Assembly: GCA_016707705.1 (NCBI GenBank)
Contig: JADJHD010000001.1
Location: 248,001-312,000 of the forward strand
Direction of reading: 5' to 3'
From: Bacteroidales bacterium
GTDB lineage: Bacteria > Bacteroidota > Bacteroidia > Bacteroidales > UBA4417
Length of the DNA: 64,000 nucleotides
A program made the position numbers and the translations under genes. Below are positions 1-7,823 of the stretch, piece by piece (position 1 is the first letter of the stretch; every line of letters begins with the position of its first letter). Below the pieces are notes generated by a model. The model saw only the letters and a list, made by a program, of their open reading frames with translations, was not told the origin of the DNA and searched no databases.

Positions 1-1048
1 TGAGTTCATGCTCAATTCTGGCAATTTCATTAGAACTTGTCTCAAGAATGATATCACAATCGGGCAGGTCCCTTACCAGATTTCTGGCAGATGCATCCTT
101 TTCAAGAAGTTTAATGGCAAGAAATCTGGAAGATATGGTATCAAGCAGGTCAACATTGGCAGGAACCTTTAATTTCTTCTGGACTTCCTTGATTGCCTGT
201 TCAATGGTTTTACCATAGTTGATGTGAATATGGCGGGTAGTAGTATCTTTTCCTTCAAATACCTCAATGATCTTGGTAAAGAGATCAATTATTCCTTTTC
301 CTCTTGAAGCTACTGTTGGCACGAATGGTATACCCAGCATCTGTCCAAGATGAATATAGTCAAGTTTGTCACCTTTCTTCTGCAATTCATCGTACATGTT
401 CAGGGCTACAATAACCTGAATATCCATGTCAATCAATTGGGTTGTCAGATAGAGATTACGTTCCAGATTTGATGCATCTACCACATTTACAACTACATCC
501 GGCATTTTCTCATTTATGAAATCCCTGACATAGAGCTCTTCAGGTGTATAAGCCGTGATGGAATAAGTGCCGGGAAGATCGGTAATGATGAAATCATATC
601 CGTTTTGACTAAGATGTGCATCCTTGGCATCTATGGTGACTCCACTGTAATTTCCAACTCTTTCCTTGGAACCTGACGCATGATTGAATAATGTGGTTTT
701 GCCGCTGTTTGGATTTCCAACCAGTGCGACGTGAATGACCTTGCCCTTATGTATGGTATCCGCTTTATCCTGAGCTTCCACAAAAGTGCCGGAATAGTTG
801 GCTTCATGATGAATGGGAGCTGAGGTATTATCTTCAACTTCAATCAGTCTGGCTTCACTGTTTCTGAGAGAAACATTGTAACCAAGTATTGAATACTCTA
901 TAGGATCCTGAAGCGGTGCTTTCTTGATTACGGTAACTTCTTTTCCAACAACGAAGCCCATTTCTGTAATTCGCTTGCGGAATGCACCTCGTCCGCGAAC
1001 CTTGGAAATGATCGCTTTCTCTCCCAATGCAACATCCAGAAGTGTCAC
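1..1048 (-). CDS. feoB: Ferrous iron transporter FeoB with fused N-terminal FeoA domain (5' part only)
   Basis: The gene runs off the left edge, so only about 349 N-terminal residues are visible. Residues 1-75 form a FeoA-like SH3 domain. A small GTPase domain follows, with P-loop GNPNSGKT (about 111-118), G3 DLPG (157-160) and G4 NMYD (217-220). The membrane-spanning transport domain lies outside the window. FeoB is an inner-membrane Fe(II) importer, and fused FeoA-FeoB proteins are common in this phylum. I read the start as GTG at 1046-1048, because the FeoA domain begins there and no ATG lies upstream in frame. A TACCTTTG promoter element (1081-1088) and a perfect 15-bp palindrome (1061-1075) lie just upstream, suggesting iron-dependent repression. 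The identification is secure; the start codon is probable. Confidence 0.93.
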   Translation of the reverse strand, partial: MTLLDVALGEKAIISKVRGRGAFRKRITEMGFVVGKEVTVIKKAPLQDPIEYSILGYNVSLRNSEARLIEVEDNTSAPIHHEANYSGTFVEAQDKADTIHKGKVIHVALVGNPNSGKTTLFNHASGSKERVGNYSGVTIDAKDAHLSQNGYDFIITDLPGTYSITAYTPEELYVRDFINEKMPDVVVNVVDASNLERNLYLTTQLIDMDIQVIVALNMYDELQKKGDKLDYIHLGQMLGIPFVPTVASRGKGIIDLFTKIIEVFEGKDTTTRHIHINYGKTIEQAIKEVQKKLKVPANVDLLDTISSRFLAIKLLEKDASARNLVRDLPDCDIILETSSNEIARIEHEL

Positions 1049-1060
1049 GTATTTTATTTT

Positions 1061-1075
1061 TATTTAGTCTAAATA
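1061..1075. promoter_or_regulatory. Palindromic operator upstream of feoB (DtxR/IdeR-like)
   Basis: TATTTAGTCTAAATA is a perfect 15-bp inverted repeat. It lies 12 bp before the GTG start and directly downstream of the TACCTTTG -7 box, so it would cover the transcription start. Its TTTAG-N-CTAAA core resembles half-sites bound by DtxR-family metal repressors. Assignment to that family is inference; the symmetry is directly visible. Confidence 0.65.
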
Positions 1076-1080
1076 GATGA

Positions 1081-1088
1081 CAAAGGTA
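1081..1088 (-). promoter_or_regulatory. feoB promoter, -7 box TACCTTTG
   Basis: This matches the Bacteroidota TAnnTTTG -7 consensus on the minus strand, 33 nt before the GTG start. A TTG lies about 16 nt further upstream as a candidate -33 element. The start of transcription would fall inside the adjacent palindrome. Confidence 0.6.
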
Positions 1089-1156
1089 AAGAAATTATCT
1101 TGCTCAATCCTCCTGAAAGAATATAGAATAATTAAATATTAAAAAAATAGTAGTTT

Positions 1157-1696
1157 TTAATCCAGATCTGAATAATCAGGCTCATCTGTCTTCATGAGAA
1201 TGCGCTGATGCAGAAAGATTTGTGCTTGCAAAAGTTTAAATCCCCAGTTTGCCTCGAAATCAGCTTTAATGTTATAGGATGCATACTGTTTCGACAGGAT
1301 GGAATTCTTGGTCATTAAAAAGACAAAGTTCTTGAGATCCTGATAAGCATCAGCAAATAATTCGGCCAGACTGCCCTGAATAATTTCAGTTCCGTCCTTG
1401 CTTCCCGGCTGAGCATAGGCAATACGGTCATCATCCCCGAAGAGATTTCTCAGTGTATTGAAAACCTCTTCCCATTGCTCTTCAGTGACAAATGTTTCAT
1501 TGAGACCTTCTTCAGGTTCCGGTTGAGCCTGGAATAATAGCCCTTTCAGATAGAGAATAGGAGCCAGCTTCGATAAAAAGCTCATAATTTCATCCTTTCC
1601 TGATTGTCCTGCTTTTTCTACTGCTATGCAGTATTCACCTGATAATGTGAAAAGGTCAATTAACTGTCTTTCGATAATTTCTGATTCGTCCTGCAT
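1157..1696 (-). CDS. DUF5063 domain-containing protein
   Basis: This 179-residue acidic, mostly helical protein has no signal peptide or membrane segment. Its pattern (helical N-terminus, a W/F-rich middle around TEEQWEEVFNTLRNLFG, and a C-terminal segment with ANWGFKLLQAQIFLHQ) is what I recognise as the DUF5063 family of Bacteroidota. The biochemical role of the family is not known to me. It stands alone between feoB and rplS, on the same strand as both. A TATCTTTG promoter box lies 21-28 nt before the ATG, so it is probably transcribed by itself. The domain call is from memory and is moderately sure. Confidence 0.72.
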   Translation of the reverse strand: MQDESEIIERQLIDLFTLSGEYCIAVEKAGQSGKDEIMSFLSKLAPILYLKGLLFQAQPEPEEGLNETFVTEEQWEEVFNTLRNLFGDDDRIAYAQPGSKDGTEIIQGSLAELFADAYQDLKNFVFLMTKNSILSKQYASYNIKADFEANWGFKLLQAQIFLHQRILMKTDEPDYSDLD

Positions 1697-1716
1697 CGAC
1701 TTTGTTTTTGCTTTAG

Positions 1717-1724
1717 CAAAGATA
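1717..1724 (-). promoter_or_regulatory. Promoter -7 box TATCTTTG (DUF5063 gene)
   Basis: A TAnnTTTG match on the minus strand, 20 nt before the ATG at 1696. A TTTTG about 17 nt further upstream fits a -33 element. Confidence 0.55.
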
Positions 1725-1791
1725 GGACCTTATTAGTATTGCAAAAGATCCATATTCAATATTGATTGAATACCCTGTTATAATTCCGCGC

Positions 1792-1820
1792 AAAAAAAAA
1801 GGCCGTCATTGCTGACAGCC
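1792..1820 (-). terminator. Intrinsic terminator of rplS
   Basis: On the minus strand GGCTGTCA and TGACGGCC pair (one T-G wobble) around a GCAA tetraloop, followed by nine T. It lies 21 nt after the rplS stop codon. Confidence 0.85.
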
Positions 1821-1841
1821 AGAATATTTTGTTGCAAAGGA

Positions 1842-2198
1842 TTACATGCGTTTTTCCTTGATGCGTGCTTTCTTGCCTTTCAACTGCCTGAGATAGAAGA
1901 TACGAGCCCTGCGGACAGCACCACGTTTGTTTACTTCAATCTTATCAATAAATGGGGAATTGACAGGAATAATTCTTTCTACACCTACAGTTCCTGAAAC
2001 CTTACGAACAGTAAAAGTTTCGGTGGCGCCTTCACCTGAACGCTGTAACACAACGCCCTGATATTGCTGGATCCTTTCTTTGTCGCCTTCCTTGATTTTA
2101 TAATGAACCGTTACGGTATCACCAGCCTTGAATGCAGGAAATTGTGGTTTAGTTACGAAATGTTCCTCAACGTATTGTATTAACGCCTTCTTACTCAT
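1842..2198 (-). CDS. rplS: 50S ribosomal protein L19
   Basis: The 118-residue protein has the usual L19 length and layout: a short helical N-terminus, FKAGDTVTVHYKIKEGDKERIQ, then GVVLQRSGEGATETFTVRKVS, VERIIPVNSPFIDKIEV and a basic C-terminus with RRARIFYLRQLKGKKARI. L19 sits at the interface of the ribosomal subunits. It has its own TATTTTTG promoter box 42 nt upstream and its own terminator, so it looks monocistronic. It is not next to trmD here, although the two are often adjacent in other phyla; trmD is 2.3 kb away on the same strand. Confidence 0.98.
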   Translation of the reverse strand: MSKKALIQYVEEHFVTKPQFPAFKAGDTVTVHYKIKEGDKERIQQYQGVVLQRSGEGATETFTVRKVSGTVGVERIIPVNSPFIDKIEVNKRGAVRRARIFYLRQLKGKKARIKEKRM

Positions 2199-2239
2199 TG
2201 TTTTACGAATTTATTTGGGTGTCCTGAAAAAAACGAGTG

Positions 2240-2247
2240 CAAAAATA
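2240..2247 (-). promoter_or_regulatory. rplS promoter -7 box TATTTTTG
   Basis: A TAnnTTTG match on the minus strand, about 42 nt before the rplS ATG. A TTTTG lies 16-18 nt further upstream. Confidence 0.6.
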
Positions 2248-2349
2248 GGTATTTTTTATGATACAAAACAAGTTATGCTGTTAATTTTCTACATCTAATT
2301 GTTGATAACTCCGGATCAGGAATTATTCAGCTCTTTTCAGGCTTATGTC

Positions 2350-2357
2350 TACCTTTG
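2350..2357 (+). promoter_or_regulatory. Promoter -7 box TACCTTTG (PLP enzyme gene)
   Basis: A TAnnTTTG match 50 nt before the ATG at 2408. It probably drives the PLP enzyme and the membrane protein gene after it. Confidence 0.55.
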
Positions 2358-2407
2358 CAAACTTACAATAATTTCTGCTCCAAAGCCCTACAGAAAAAGG
2401 CATCCCA

Positions 2408-3565
2408 ATGGATATCCCATATATATTGAACGTGCTCGGTGAAGATGAGTACACTGACGTCAATCCGGTAGCACCCCCGATTTACCAGACGAGCAATTTC
2501 TTCTTCAGAACAGTTGAGGAATTCAGAAATGCCATTACTTCTGAAAAGGAGTACTGGATTTATTCAAGAGGCAATAACCCAACCGTGAATCTGCTTTGCC
2601 GGAAAATAGCTGCACTTGAACATGCTGATGAAGCACTGGCATTTGGGAGTGGAATGGCAGCCATCTCTGCAGCTATTCTATCCAACGTAGCAACAGGCGA
2701 TCACATTATTTGTGTTCGGAATCCTTATTCCTGGACTGACACACTGCTAAACAGAAACCTGCTTCCCCGCTTTGGGATTAATGTTAGCATGGTGGATGGC
2801 ACCCATTCGGAAAATATACAGAATGCAATTACTCCAAAAACCAGGCTGATATACCTTGAAAGTCCCAATTCCTGGACCTTTGAATTACAGGATCTTGCTG
2901 AGATAGCCAAAATTGCAAAAGCAGCGGGAATTGTCACAGCAATCGACAACAGTTATTCCACACCACTTTATCAGAATCCCATTGATTTGGGAATAGACCT
3001 CGTGGTACATACAGCCTCAAAATATCTTGGAGGCCATTCTGATACAGTAGCAGGAATTTGTTGTGGCTCCAGTGAACTGATTGACAAAATCTTTAAAAAT
3101 GAATTCCTCACTCTTGGAGGAATCATTGCACCCCAGAATGCATGGTTGCTGCTAAGAGGACTGAGGACCTTGCCTGTAAGAATGGAAAGGATTTCCAACT
3201 CAGCCGAAAAAGTCCTGGATTTCCTGCTTGGGCATGAAAAAATTGAGAAGGTATTCTATCCGAACCATCCGTCACATCCTCAGCATGAGCTTGCAAGAAA
3301 ACAAATGAAAAGAGGCTCTGGTTTGATAACATTTCAGACTAAAACGACTGATATCCAAAAAATCGAGGCATTTTGCAATAGTCTGAAATACTGGAAAATG
3401 GCCGTTTCCTGGGGTGGTTATGAATCTCTCATCATACCATCCTGTACTTTTGTTCGCCCTGGACTATACTCAGAAATTCCATCCAATTTCATCAGGATCT
3501 CCATTGGACTTGAGGACCCTGAATTTCTGACTCAGGACCTTGAAAGAGGTTTTGAATTACTCTGA
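2408..3565 (+). CDS. Cys/Met metabolism PLP-dependent enzyme (cystathionine gamma-synthase/lyase family)
   Basis: The 385-residue protein has the full fold of the trans-sulfuration PLP enzymes. YSR at 52-54 matches the phosphate-binding Tyr-Arg of the partner subunit, FGSGMAA (79-85) the glycine loop, D180 in AIDNSY the pyridinium-binding Asp, and K205 in ASKYLGGHSD the Schiff-base lysine. Enzymes of this family act in the cytoplasm on cystathionine, homoserine esters or methionine. Which reaction this one carries out cannot be read from the sequence: the usual YGGT motif is NPYSWT (105-110) here. It is followed after 38 nt by a UbiA-like membrane protein gene on the same strand. No methionine pathway genes are nearby. 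Family secure, substrate open. Confidence 0.9.
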   Translation: MDIPYILNVLGEDEYTDVNPVAPPIYQTSNFFFRTVEEFRNAITSEKEYWIYSRGNNPTVNLLCRKIAALEHADEALAFGSGMAAISAAILSNVATGDHIICVRNPYSWTDTLLNRNLLPRFGINVSMVDGTHSENIQNAITPKTRLIYLESPNSWTFELQDLAEIAKIAKAAGIVTAIDNSYSTPLYQNPIDLGIDLVVHTASKYLGGHSDTVAGICCGSSELIDKIFKNEFLTLGGIIAPQNAWLLLRGLRTLPVRMERISNSAEKVLDFLLGHEKIEKVFYPNHPSHPQHELARKQMKRGSGLITFQTKTTDIQKIEAFCNSLKYWKMAVSWGGYESLIIPSCTFVRPGLYSEIPSNFIRISIGLEDPEFLTQDLERGFELL

Positions 3566-3603
3566 TCTCACTTAATTATAACTCCGCACTTGTATCCTCT
3601 CCC

Positions 3604-4449
3604 ATGAAGTTTCTTAAATCAATAGCGGATTTTCTTATTTACGGCAATTTCCTGATTGCATTATGTGCTGCTGCTCTTGCATTGCACACCTTTATTTCAT
3701 TTCATATTACTCCGGATTTTCATCTGTTGCTGCTTATCCTTTTATCCACTATCGCCAGTTATTCATTTCATGCTGTCCTTAAGCCGGTAGACAAGGACTC
3801 TTCCGGAAGAATAGCCTGGATTGGTCAAAATAAGTTTGCATTGAAACTATTGCTGATTGTTTCAGTGGCAGCCTTGACCTATGAAATAATATTAACGCCT
3901 GGCTTACTTATCTGGATGGTGCCACTTGCCTTACTAACAGCTTTATACTCAGCACCCAGGTTATTTGGGAATAAATCCAGATTACTTAAAGGAGTGGTTT
4001 TTCTGAAAACAATCTATCTCGCACTAATTTGGACGCTGGTTACCTTCATAATGCCTATTGGTATTAATGATTCTTTCGGACAACCAGGTCTGCTGGCATT
4101 CGGTTTATCAAGGTTCATGCTGATATTGCAGATTTGCCTGCTATTTGAATGGCACGACAGGGAAAATAATATAATTAAAGGGGAAAGAATTCTTATCAAT
4201 ATGATGAGTGAAAATATGTTTCAGGGAATTTTTCTCTTGCTCTCAACCATCGTGCAATTATCAGCCTTCTACTTCCTTTCACGTTCAGATCTTGCAATTT
4301 TTCTGTCTTTGTTCCTTCCTGAACTAAGCCTGATATTATTTTTCAGAAAGACTCTGGTCACAAAATCAGATACCTGGTACTTTTTACTGATAGATGGGCA
4401 CCTGCTTTTGCCTGCTATTATCGCCTATATACTGGAGGTAATCTATTAG
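3604..4449 (+). CDS. UbiA-like multi-pass membrane protein
   Basis: The 281-residue protein has about eight hydrophobic segments and no signal peptide. YSAPRLFGNKSRLLK (about residues 116-130) resembles the conserved loop after the first active site of UbiA prenyltransferases, and EWHDRENNIIKGER (around 185) resembles the second Asp-rich loop. The first catalytic NDxxDxxxD motif is not clear: the matching region reads HAVLKPVDKDSSGR. I therefore call it UbiA-like and not an active prenyltransferase. It lies 38 nt downstream of the PLP enzyme gene and converges on trmD. Confidence 0.6.
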   Translation: MKFLKSIADFLIYGNFLIALCAAALALHTFISFHITPDFHLLLLILLSTIASYSFHAVLKPVDKDSSGRIAWIGQNKFALKLLLIVSVAALTYEIILTPGLLIWMVPLALLTALYSAPRLFGNKSRLLKGVVFLKTIYLALIWTLVTFIMPIGINDSFGQPGLLAFGLSRFMLILQICLLFEWHDRENNIIKGERILINMMSENMFQGIFLLLSTIVQLSAFYFLSRSDLAIFLSLFLPELSLILFFRKTLVTKSDTWYFLLIDGHLLLPAIIAYILEVIY

Positions 4450-4489
4450 CATACAATAGTCGGAGGTAAACACCCGAAGATTGATGATT

Positions 4490-5167
4490 TTAAGACTCCA
4501 GGAGCCCTGGCCTTCTCTTTTTGGTACGATCTACTGCCTGATCCATTTGCCACTGTCTGATGGCCTTATCATTACCTGAAAGTAAAACATCCGGCACTTT
4601 CCATCCCTTGTATTCTGCAGGACGGGTATAAACAGGTGCAGATAGGAGTTTATCCTGGAATGAATCGGAAAGCGCAGAGGTCTCATCATTCAAAACGCCG
4701 GGTATTAACCGAATCAATGCATCGCTAACGACAGCAGCAGCAAGTTCTCCACCTGACAGCACATAATCACCAATTGATAACTCCATTGTTATAAGGTGCT
4801 CGCGTATCCTTTCATCAATGCCTTTATAATGTCCGCACAATAGAATTATATTGCCCTTAAGTGAAAGCTGGTTGGCAATGGACTGTTCAAATAAAATGCC
4901 ATCAGGGGTCATGAAAATAACCTCATCATAGGTCCGTTCCGACTGCAGTTTTTCTATTAGATCAGCAATTGGCTGAATCATCATCACCATTCCGGCATCT
5001 CCTCCAAATCCATAGTCATCAACATTCTTATGTTTGTTGTTTGCATAATCCCGGATATTATGAATGACAATTTCTGCAAGTCCTTTACTCTTTGCTCTTT
5101 TGACAATTGAATGGTCAAAAGGACCGGTAAACATCTCAGGAAAAATGGTTAGAATATCGATTCTCAT
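4490..5167 (-). CDS. trmD: tRNA (guanine-N1)-methyltransferase
   Basis: The 225-residue SPOUT methyltransferase makes m1G37 in tRNAs using S-adenosylmethionine, which prevents +1 frameshifting. Diagnostic stretches are MRIDILTIFPEMF at the N-terminus, YGFGGDAGMVM, LLCGHYKGIDERI (knot and SAM site) and SIGDYVLSGGELA. Length is normal. It stands alone on the minus strand and converges on the UbiA-like gene. A TACCTTTG box lies just upstream of the ATG. It shares its upstream region with the divergent subtilase gene. Confidence 0.98.
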   Translation of the reverse strand: MRIDILTIFPEMFTGPFDHSIVKRAKSKGLAEIVIHNIRDYANNKHKNVDDYGFGGDAGMVMMIQPIADLIEKLQSERTYDEVIFMTPDGILFEQSIANQLSLKGNIILLCGHYKGIDERIREHLITMELSIGDYVLSGGELAAAVVSDALIRLIPGVLNDETSALSDSFQDKLLSAPVYTRPAEYKGWKVPDVLLSGNDKAIRQWQMDQAVDRTKKRRPGLLES

Positions 5168-5186
5168 GCTATGGTTATGTAAACTG

Positions 5187-5194
5187 CAAAGGTA
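5187..5194 (-). promoter_or_regulatory. trmD promoter -7 box TACCTTTG
   Basis: A TAnnTTTG match on the minus strand, 19 nt before the trmD ATG. It predicts a short leader of about 12-15 nt. Confidence 0.55.
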
Positions 5195-5256
5195 AAGAAC
5201 AGCAACTTATGAAACCAAGCCTTAATCTTGGTAAACAAAGGTTAGGGGAAATCTGT

Positions 5257-5264
5257 TACTTTTG
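5257..5264 (+). promoter_or_regulatory. Promoter -7 box TACTTTTG (subtilase gene)
   Basis: A TAnnTTTG match 23 nt before the ATG at 5288, divergent from the trmD promoter 63 nt away. Confidence 0.55.
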
Positions 5265-5287
5265 CATATTCTATAGTTCATACGACC

Positions 5288-6958
5288 ATGAAAAAGATCC
5301 TCCTGATTCTCTGTGTGCTCCTTCTAAATACAATGATGTTTGCGCAAAACCCCGGAAATTCATATTTCCTGATTCACTTCAGGGATAAGGGATTGAATAC
5401 AAATTCCATTTCCGATCCAAACTCATTGCTCACACAGAAAGCACTTGACCGCAGGGCAAAACAATTCATCTCACTTGATGAGTCTGATTTACCCGTGAAT
5501 GAGAAATACGTTCAGGCTCTGGTTTCATTGAATGCTAGAATTGTTGCGCGTTCCAGATGGTTCAACTATGTTGTCGCAGAAGCAAATCCACAACTGGGTG
5601 ACAAACTCGCTTCACTTGATTTTGTCTCCGGAGTAAGGAAACTGAATAATACAGTTACACCTCTGGACGAGTTTTCTCAGGAAAAATTCTTTCAGCCCAC
5701 TGATAGGTTTGAAATAGAGTCTGGCTCTGTTAAATCCTCAAATTCAAATCTCTATAACTATGGTTCAGCATCTAACCAGATAAATATTATGAAGGGTGAA
5801 TTCCTTCACAATATGGGTTTCAGCGGACAGGGTATGACTATTGCTGTTCTGGATGCTGGCTTCAATAGTGTAGATATTATGCCGGCTTTCGATAGTCTGC
5901 GCATAAATAATCAGATAAAAGGGGTACATAATTTTGTAAATTCTGAAGATGTATACAACACTTCGATCAGTTCTCACGGCACTATGGTATTATCAACTAT
6001 GGGGGCCAACATTCCCGGTGATATGGTAGGAACTGCCCCAAAAGCTGATTATTGGCTTCTAAGGTCAGAAGATGCTGTTACTGAATACATTCTTGAAGAA
6101 TATTTTTGGGTTAGTGCTGCTGAGTATGCTGACTCTGTAGGTGCAGATGTTATTAATTCATCCCTTGGATATACTACTTTCGACGATGGTTCAACCAGTC
6201 ATACCTATGAGGATATGGATGGTAATACCACCTATATTACAATAGGAGCAGATAAGGCTGCAGAAAAAGGGATACTGGTAGTTAACAGTGCCGGCAACTC
6301 AGGTGGCAGCCAATGGCATTATATTGGTGCTCCTGCGGATGGTGACAGCGTATTCACTATCGGGGCAGTTGACGGTGCAGGCAGTTATGCCTATTTCAGC
6401 TCTGTGGGTCCCACCTATGATGGAAGAATAAAGCCTACAGTTTCCGCACAGGGACTCAATGCAACTGTTTACTCCCCCTGGGGACTCGGATATGGAAGTG
6501 GTACTTCATTTTCATCTCCTATCATGGCTGGAATGTCTGCATGTCTCTGGCAGGCTGCTCCTTCACTTTCAAATATGCAGATTCTGGACGCCATCAGGTA
6601 TACTGCAAGTCAGGCAGCAGCACCGGAAAATACACTCGGCTGGGGCATACCTGATTTCTCGTCTGCCTACGGAGTCTTGGGTTCAGCTGGCTTTGAAAAT
6701 GCTGAGAAACCTTCTTTCACAGCTGGTCCAAACCCTTTTAACGAAAACCTTACCTTAACATTTAAGGATAACCTGATTGGTAAGGTGAGATTTGAGCTTT
6801 ATACCATGCTTGGAAAGAGTATTCTAAGCAAGGAGTTGTTTCTGTCATTTCCTCAATCAAGGATAGTAGTCGATAATTTAAACAATCTCCCTCATGGAAG
6901 TTACTTGTTGCATATCTCTGCAAACAATACTTCTTTCTCCAAAATCGTGCTGAAGTAA
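5288..6958 (+). CDS. Secreted S8 subtilisin-like serine peptidase with type IX secretion sorting domain
   Basis: The 556-residue protein starts with a Sec signal peptide (cleavage near FAQ, residue 20). A propeptide-like region spans 21-165, then the S8 catalytic domain spans about 170-465. The triad is visible: D189 in VLDAGF, H230 in SSHGTMV and S407 in GTSFSSP, with oxyanion N337 in SAGNSG. Residues about 475-556 (AGPNPFNENLTLTF to the terminal IVLK) form a T9SS C-terminal sorting domain, so the enzyme is expected to cross the outer membrane and be released or anchored at the surface. PorP/SprF, PorD and GldI-like genes elsewhere in the window fit this. The natural substrate is unknown. 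Confidence 0.95.
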   Translation: MKKILLILCVLLLNTMMFAQNPGNSYFLIHFRDKGLNTNSISDPNSLLTQKALDRRAKQFISLDESDLPVNEKYVQALVSLNARIVARSRWFNYVVAEANPQLGDKLASLDFVSGVRKLNNTVTPLDEFSQEKFFQPTDRFEIESGSVKSSNSNLYNYGSASNQINIMKGEFLHNMGFSGQGMTIAVLDAGFNSVDIMPAFDSLRINNQIKGVHNFVNSEDVYNTSISSHGTMVLSTMGANIPGDMVGTAPKADYWLLRSEDAVTEYILEEYFWVSAAEYADSVGADVINSSLGYTTFDDGSTSHTYEDMDGNTTYITIGADKAAEKGILVVNSAGNSGGSQWHYIGAPADGDSVFTIGAVDGAGSYAYFSSVGPTYDGRIKPTVSAQGLNATVYSPWGLGYGSGTSFSSPIMAGMSACLWQAAPSLSNMQILDAIRYTASQAAAPENTLGWGIPDFSSAYGVLGSAGFENAEKPSFTAGPNPFNENLTLTFKDNLIGKVRFELYTMLGKSILSKELFLSFPQSRIVVDNLNNLPHGSYLLHISANNTSFSKIVLK

Positions 6959-7375
6959 GTCATCATTCTATTTTCCTGTTAGTGATGTCAGGGTTGTAGA
7001 AATTACAATCCAATATATTGAATTCCCATTTCTATTCTTACGCCTTCAATAACAATATGTTGAGGCCTATTTTCGGCATTCTCAAGTCGAAATGGCTCAA
7101 ATATTTCATATTTGCCTTAACCGGAGCACAGAATTTTCCAAGCATTTCGACTTAAGTTTATAAATTTTCCTGACTAACACTTCAGACTGCCTTTTTCCAT
7201 TACAACTTATCTTCTTGTCTTTCTCTCTGTCCAAATAAATCAGCCATAGGATGAGGTGAATTTCGGAAACGCCATTTCTAGTTGAATATGTATGCTTCAT
7301 CCTAAGCAATGTAAATAGGAGAGGCCGTCCTACATTTTCAACAATATTAAGCAGATACATTGCTACATTTCTCTA

Positions 7376-7787
7376 TACATTTGTAACCCGTAACATATAT
7401 TTACAATTGTACATGGAATTACATCTGTATATCTATTGAAATTTACGATTGTATATTAACTTGATTGCCTGTAATATATACATTTGTAATTATTAGTATA
7501 CATTTTTAACTTGTTTGAATACGGGAATTATTCTCAATTTGTATGTAAATACTATATTATTCATTGTTATTCAGTAGTTTATATTGTTTAATTGAAGTTA
7601 TACTTCAATATAATTGATAGGTTTTGACTATAGAATGATATTAATCTATATAATTGTATATATCTAATATTTAATAGTATATGTGGCTCATATAAAGTAT
7701 ACATTTATGGTTCAACTGAAGCATTAATTGCGTAATCTGATGCTGAAAATGTGTAAACAATTGTAGAATATATTTTATACATTTGTA
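7376..7787. repeat. Array of TACA-NN-TGTA operator-like motifs
   Basis: Exact 10-bp sites lie at 7376-7385 (TACATTTGTA), 7402-7411 (TACAATTGTA, a perfect palindrome), 7420-7429 (TACATCTGTA), 7479-7488 and 7778-7787 (both TACATTTGTA). Sites with one mismatch lie at 7444-7453, 7499-7508, 7649-7658 and 7756-7765. Two sites near the right end sit at the promoter of the helix-turn-helix gene, and TACATTTG itself fits the -7 consensus. Binding by the encoded regulator is inference. Confidence 0.6.
7778..7785 (+). promoter_or_regulatory. Promoter -7 box TACATTTG within an operator-like site (HTH gene)
   Basis: A TAnnTTTG match 39 nt before the ATG at 7824. It lies inside the TACATTTGTA site 7778-7787, so a protein bound there would block RNA polymerase. 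Confidence 0.5.
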
Positions 7788-7823
7788 GAGTTTTAGCATC
7801 CATGGAGTTTAATATTGACAACT

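Larger units (their letters stand above)
6959..7823. other. Long AT-rich intergenic region, no gene recognised
   Basis: About 860 bp between the subtilase gene and the helix-turn-helix gene. The left part (to about 7370) contains an 11-bp inverted repeat (7084-7094 and 7143-7153). The right part (about 7370-7800) is extremely AT-rich and carries repeated TACA-NN-TGTA motifs, listed separately. An 84-codon open frame on the minus strand (7106-7360) has no recognisable protein character and I do not call it. No RNA gene was identified. Confidence 0.6.

Noticed and set aside
7106..7360. An 84-codon open frame on the minus strand
   Set aside because: It lies in an AT-rich gap, has no domain-like composition and no promoter box, and overlaps part of an inverted repeat. 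I regard it as chance.
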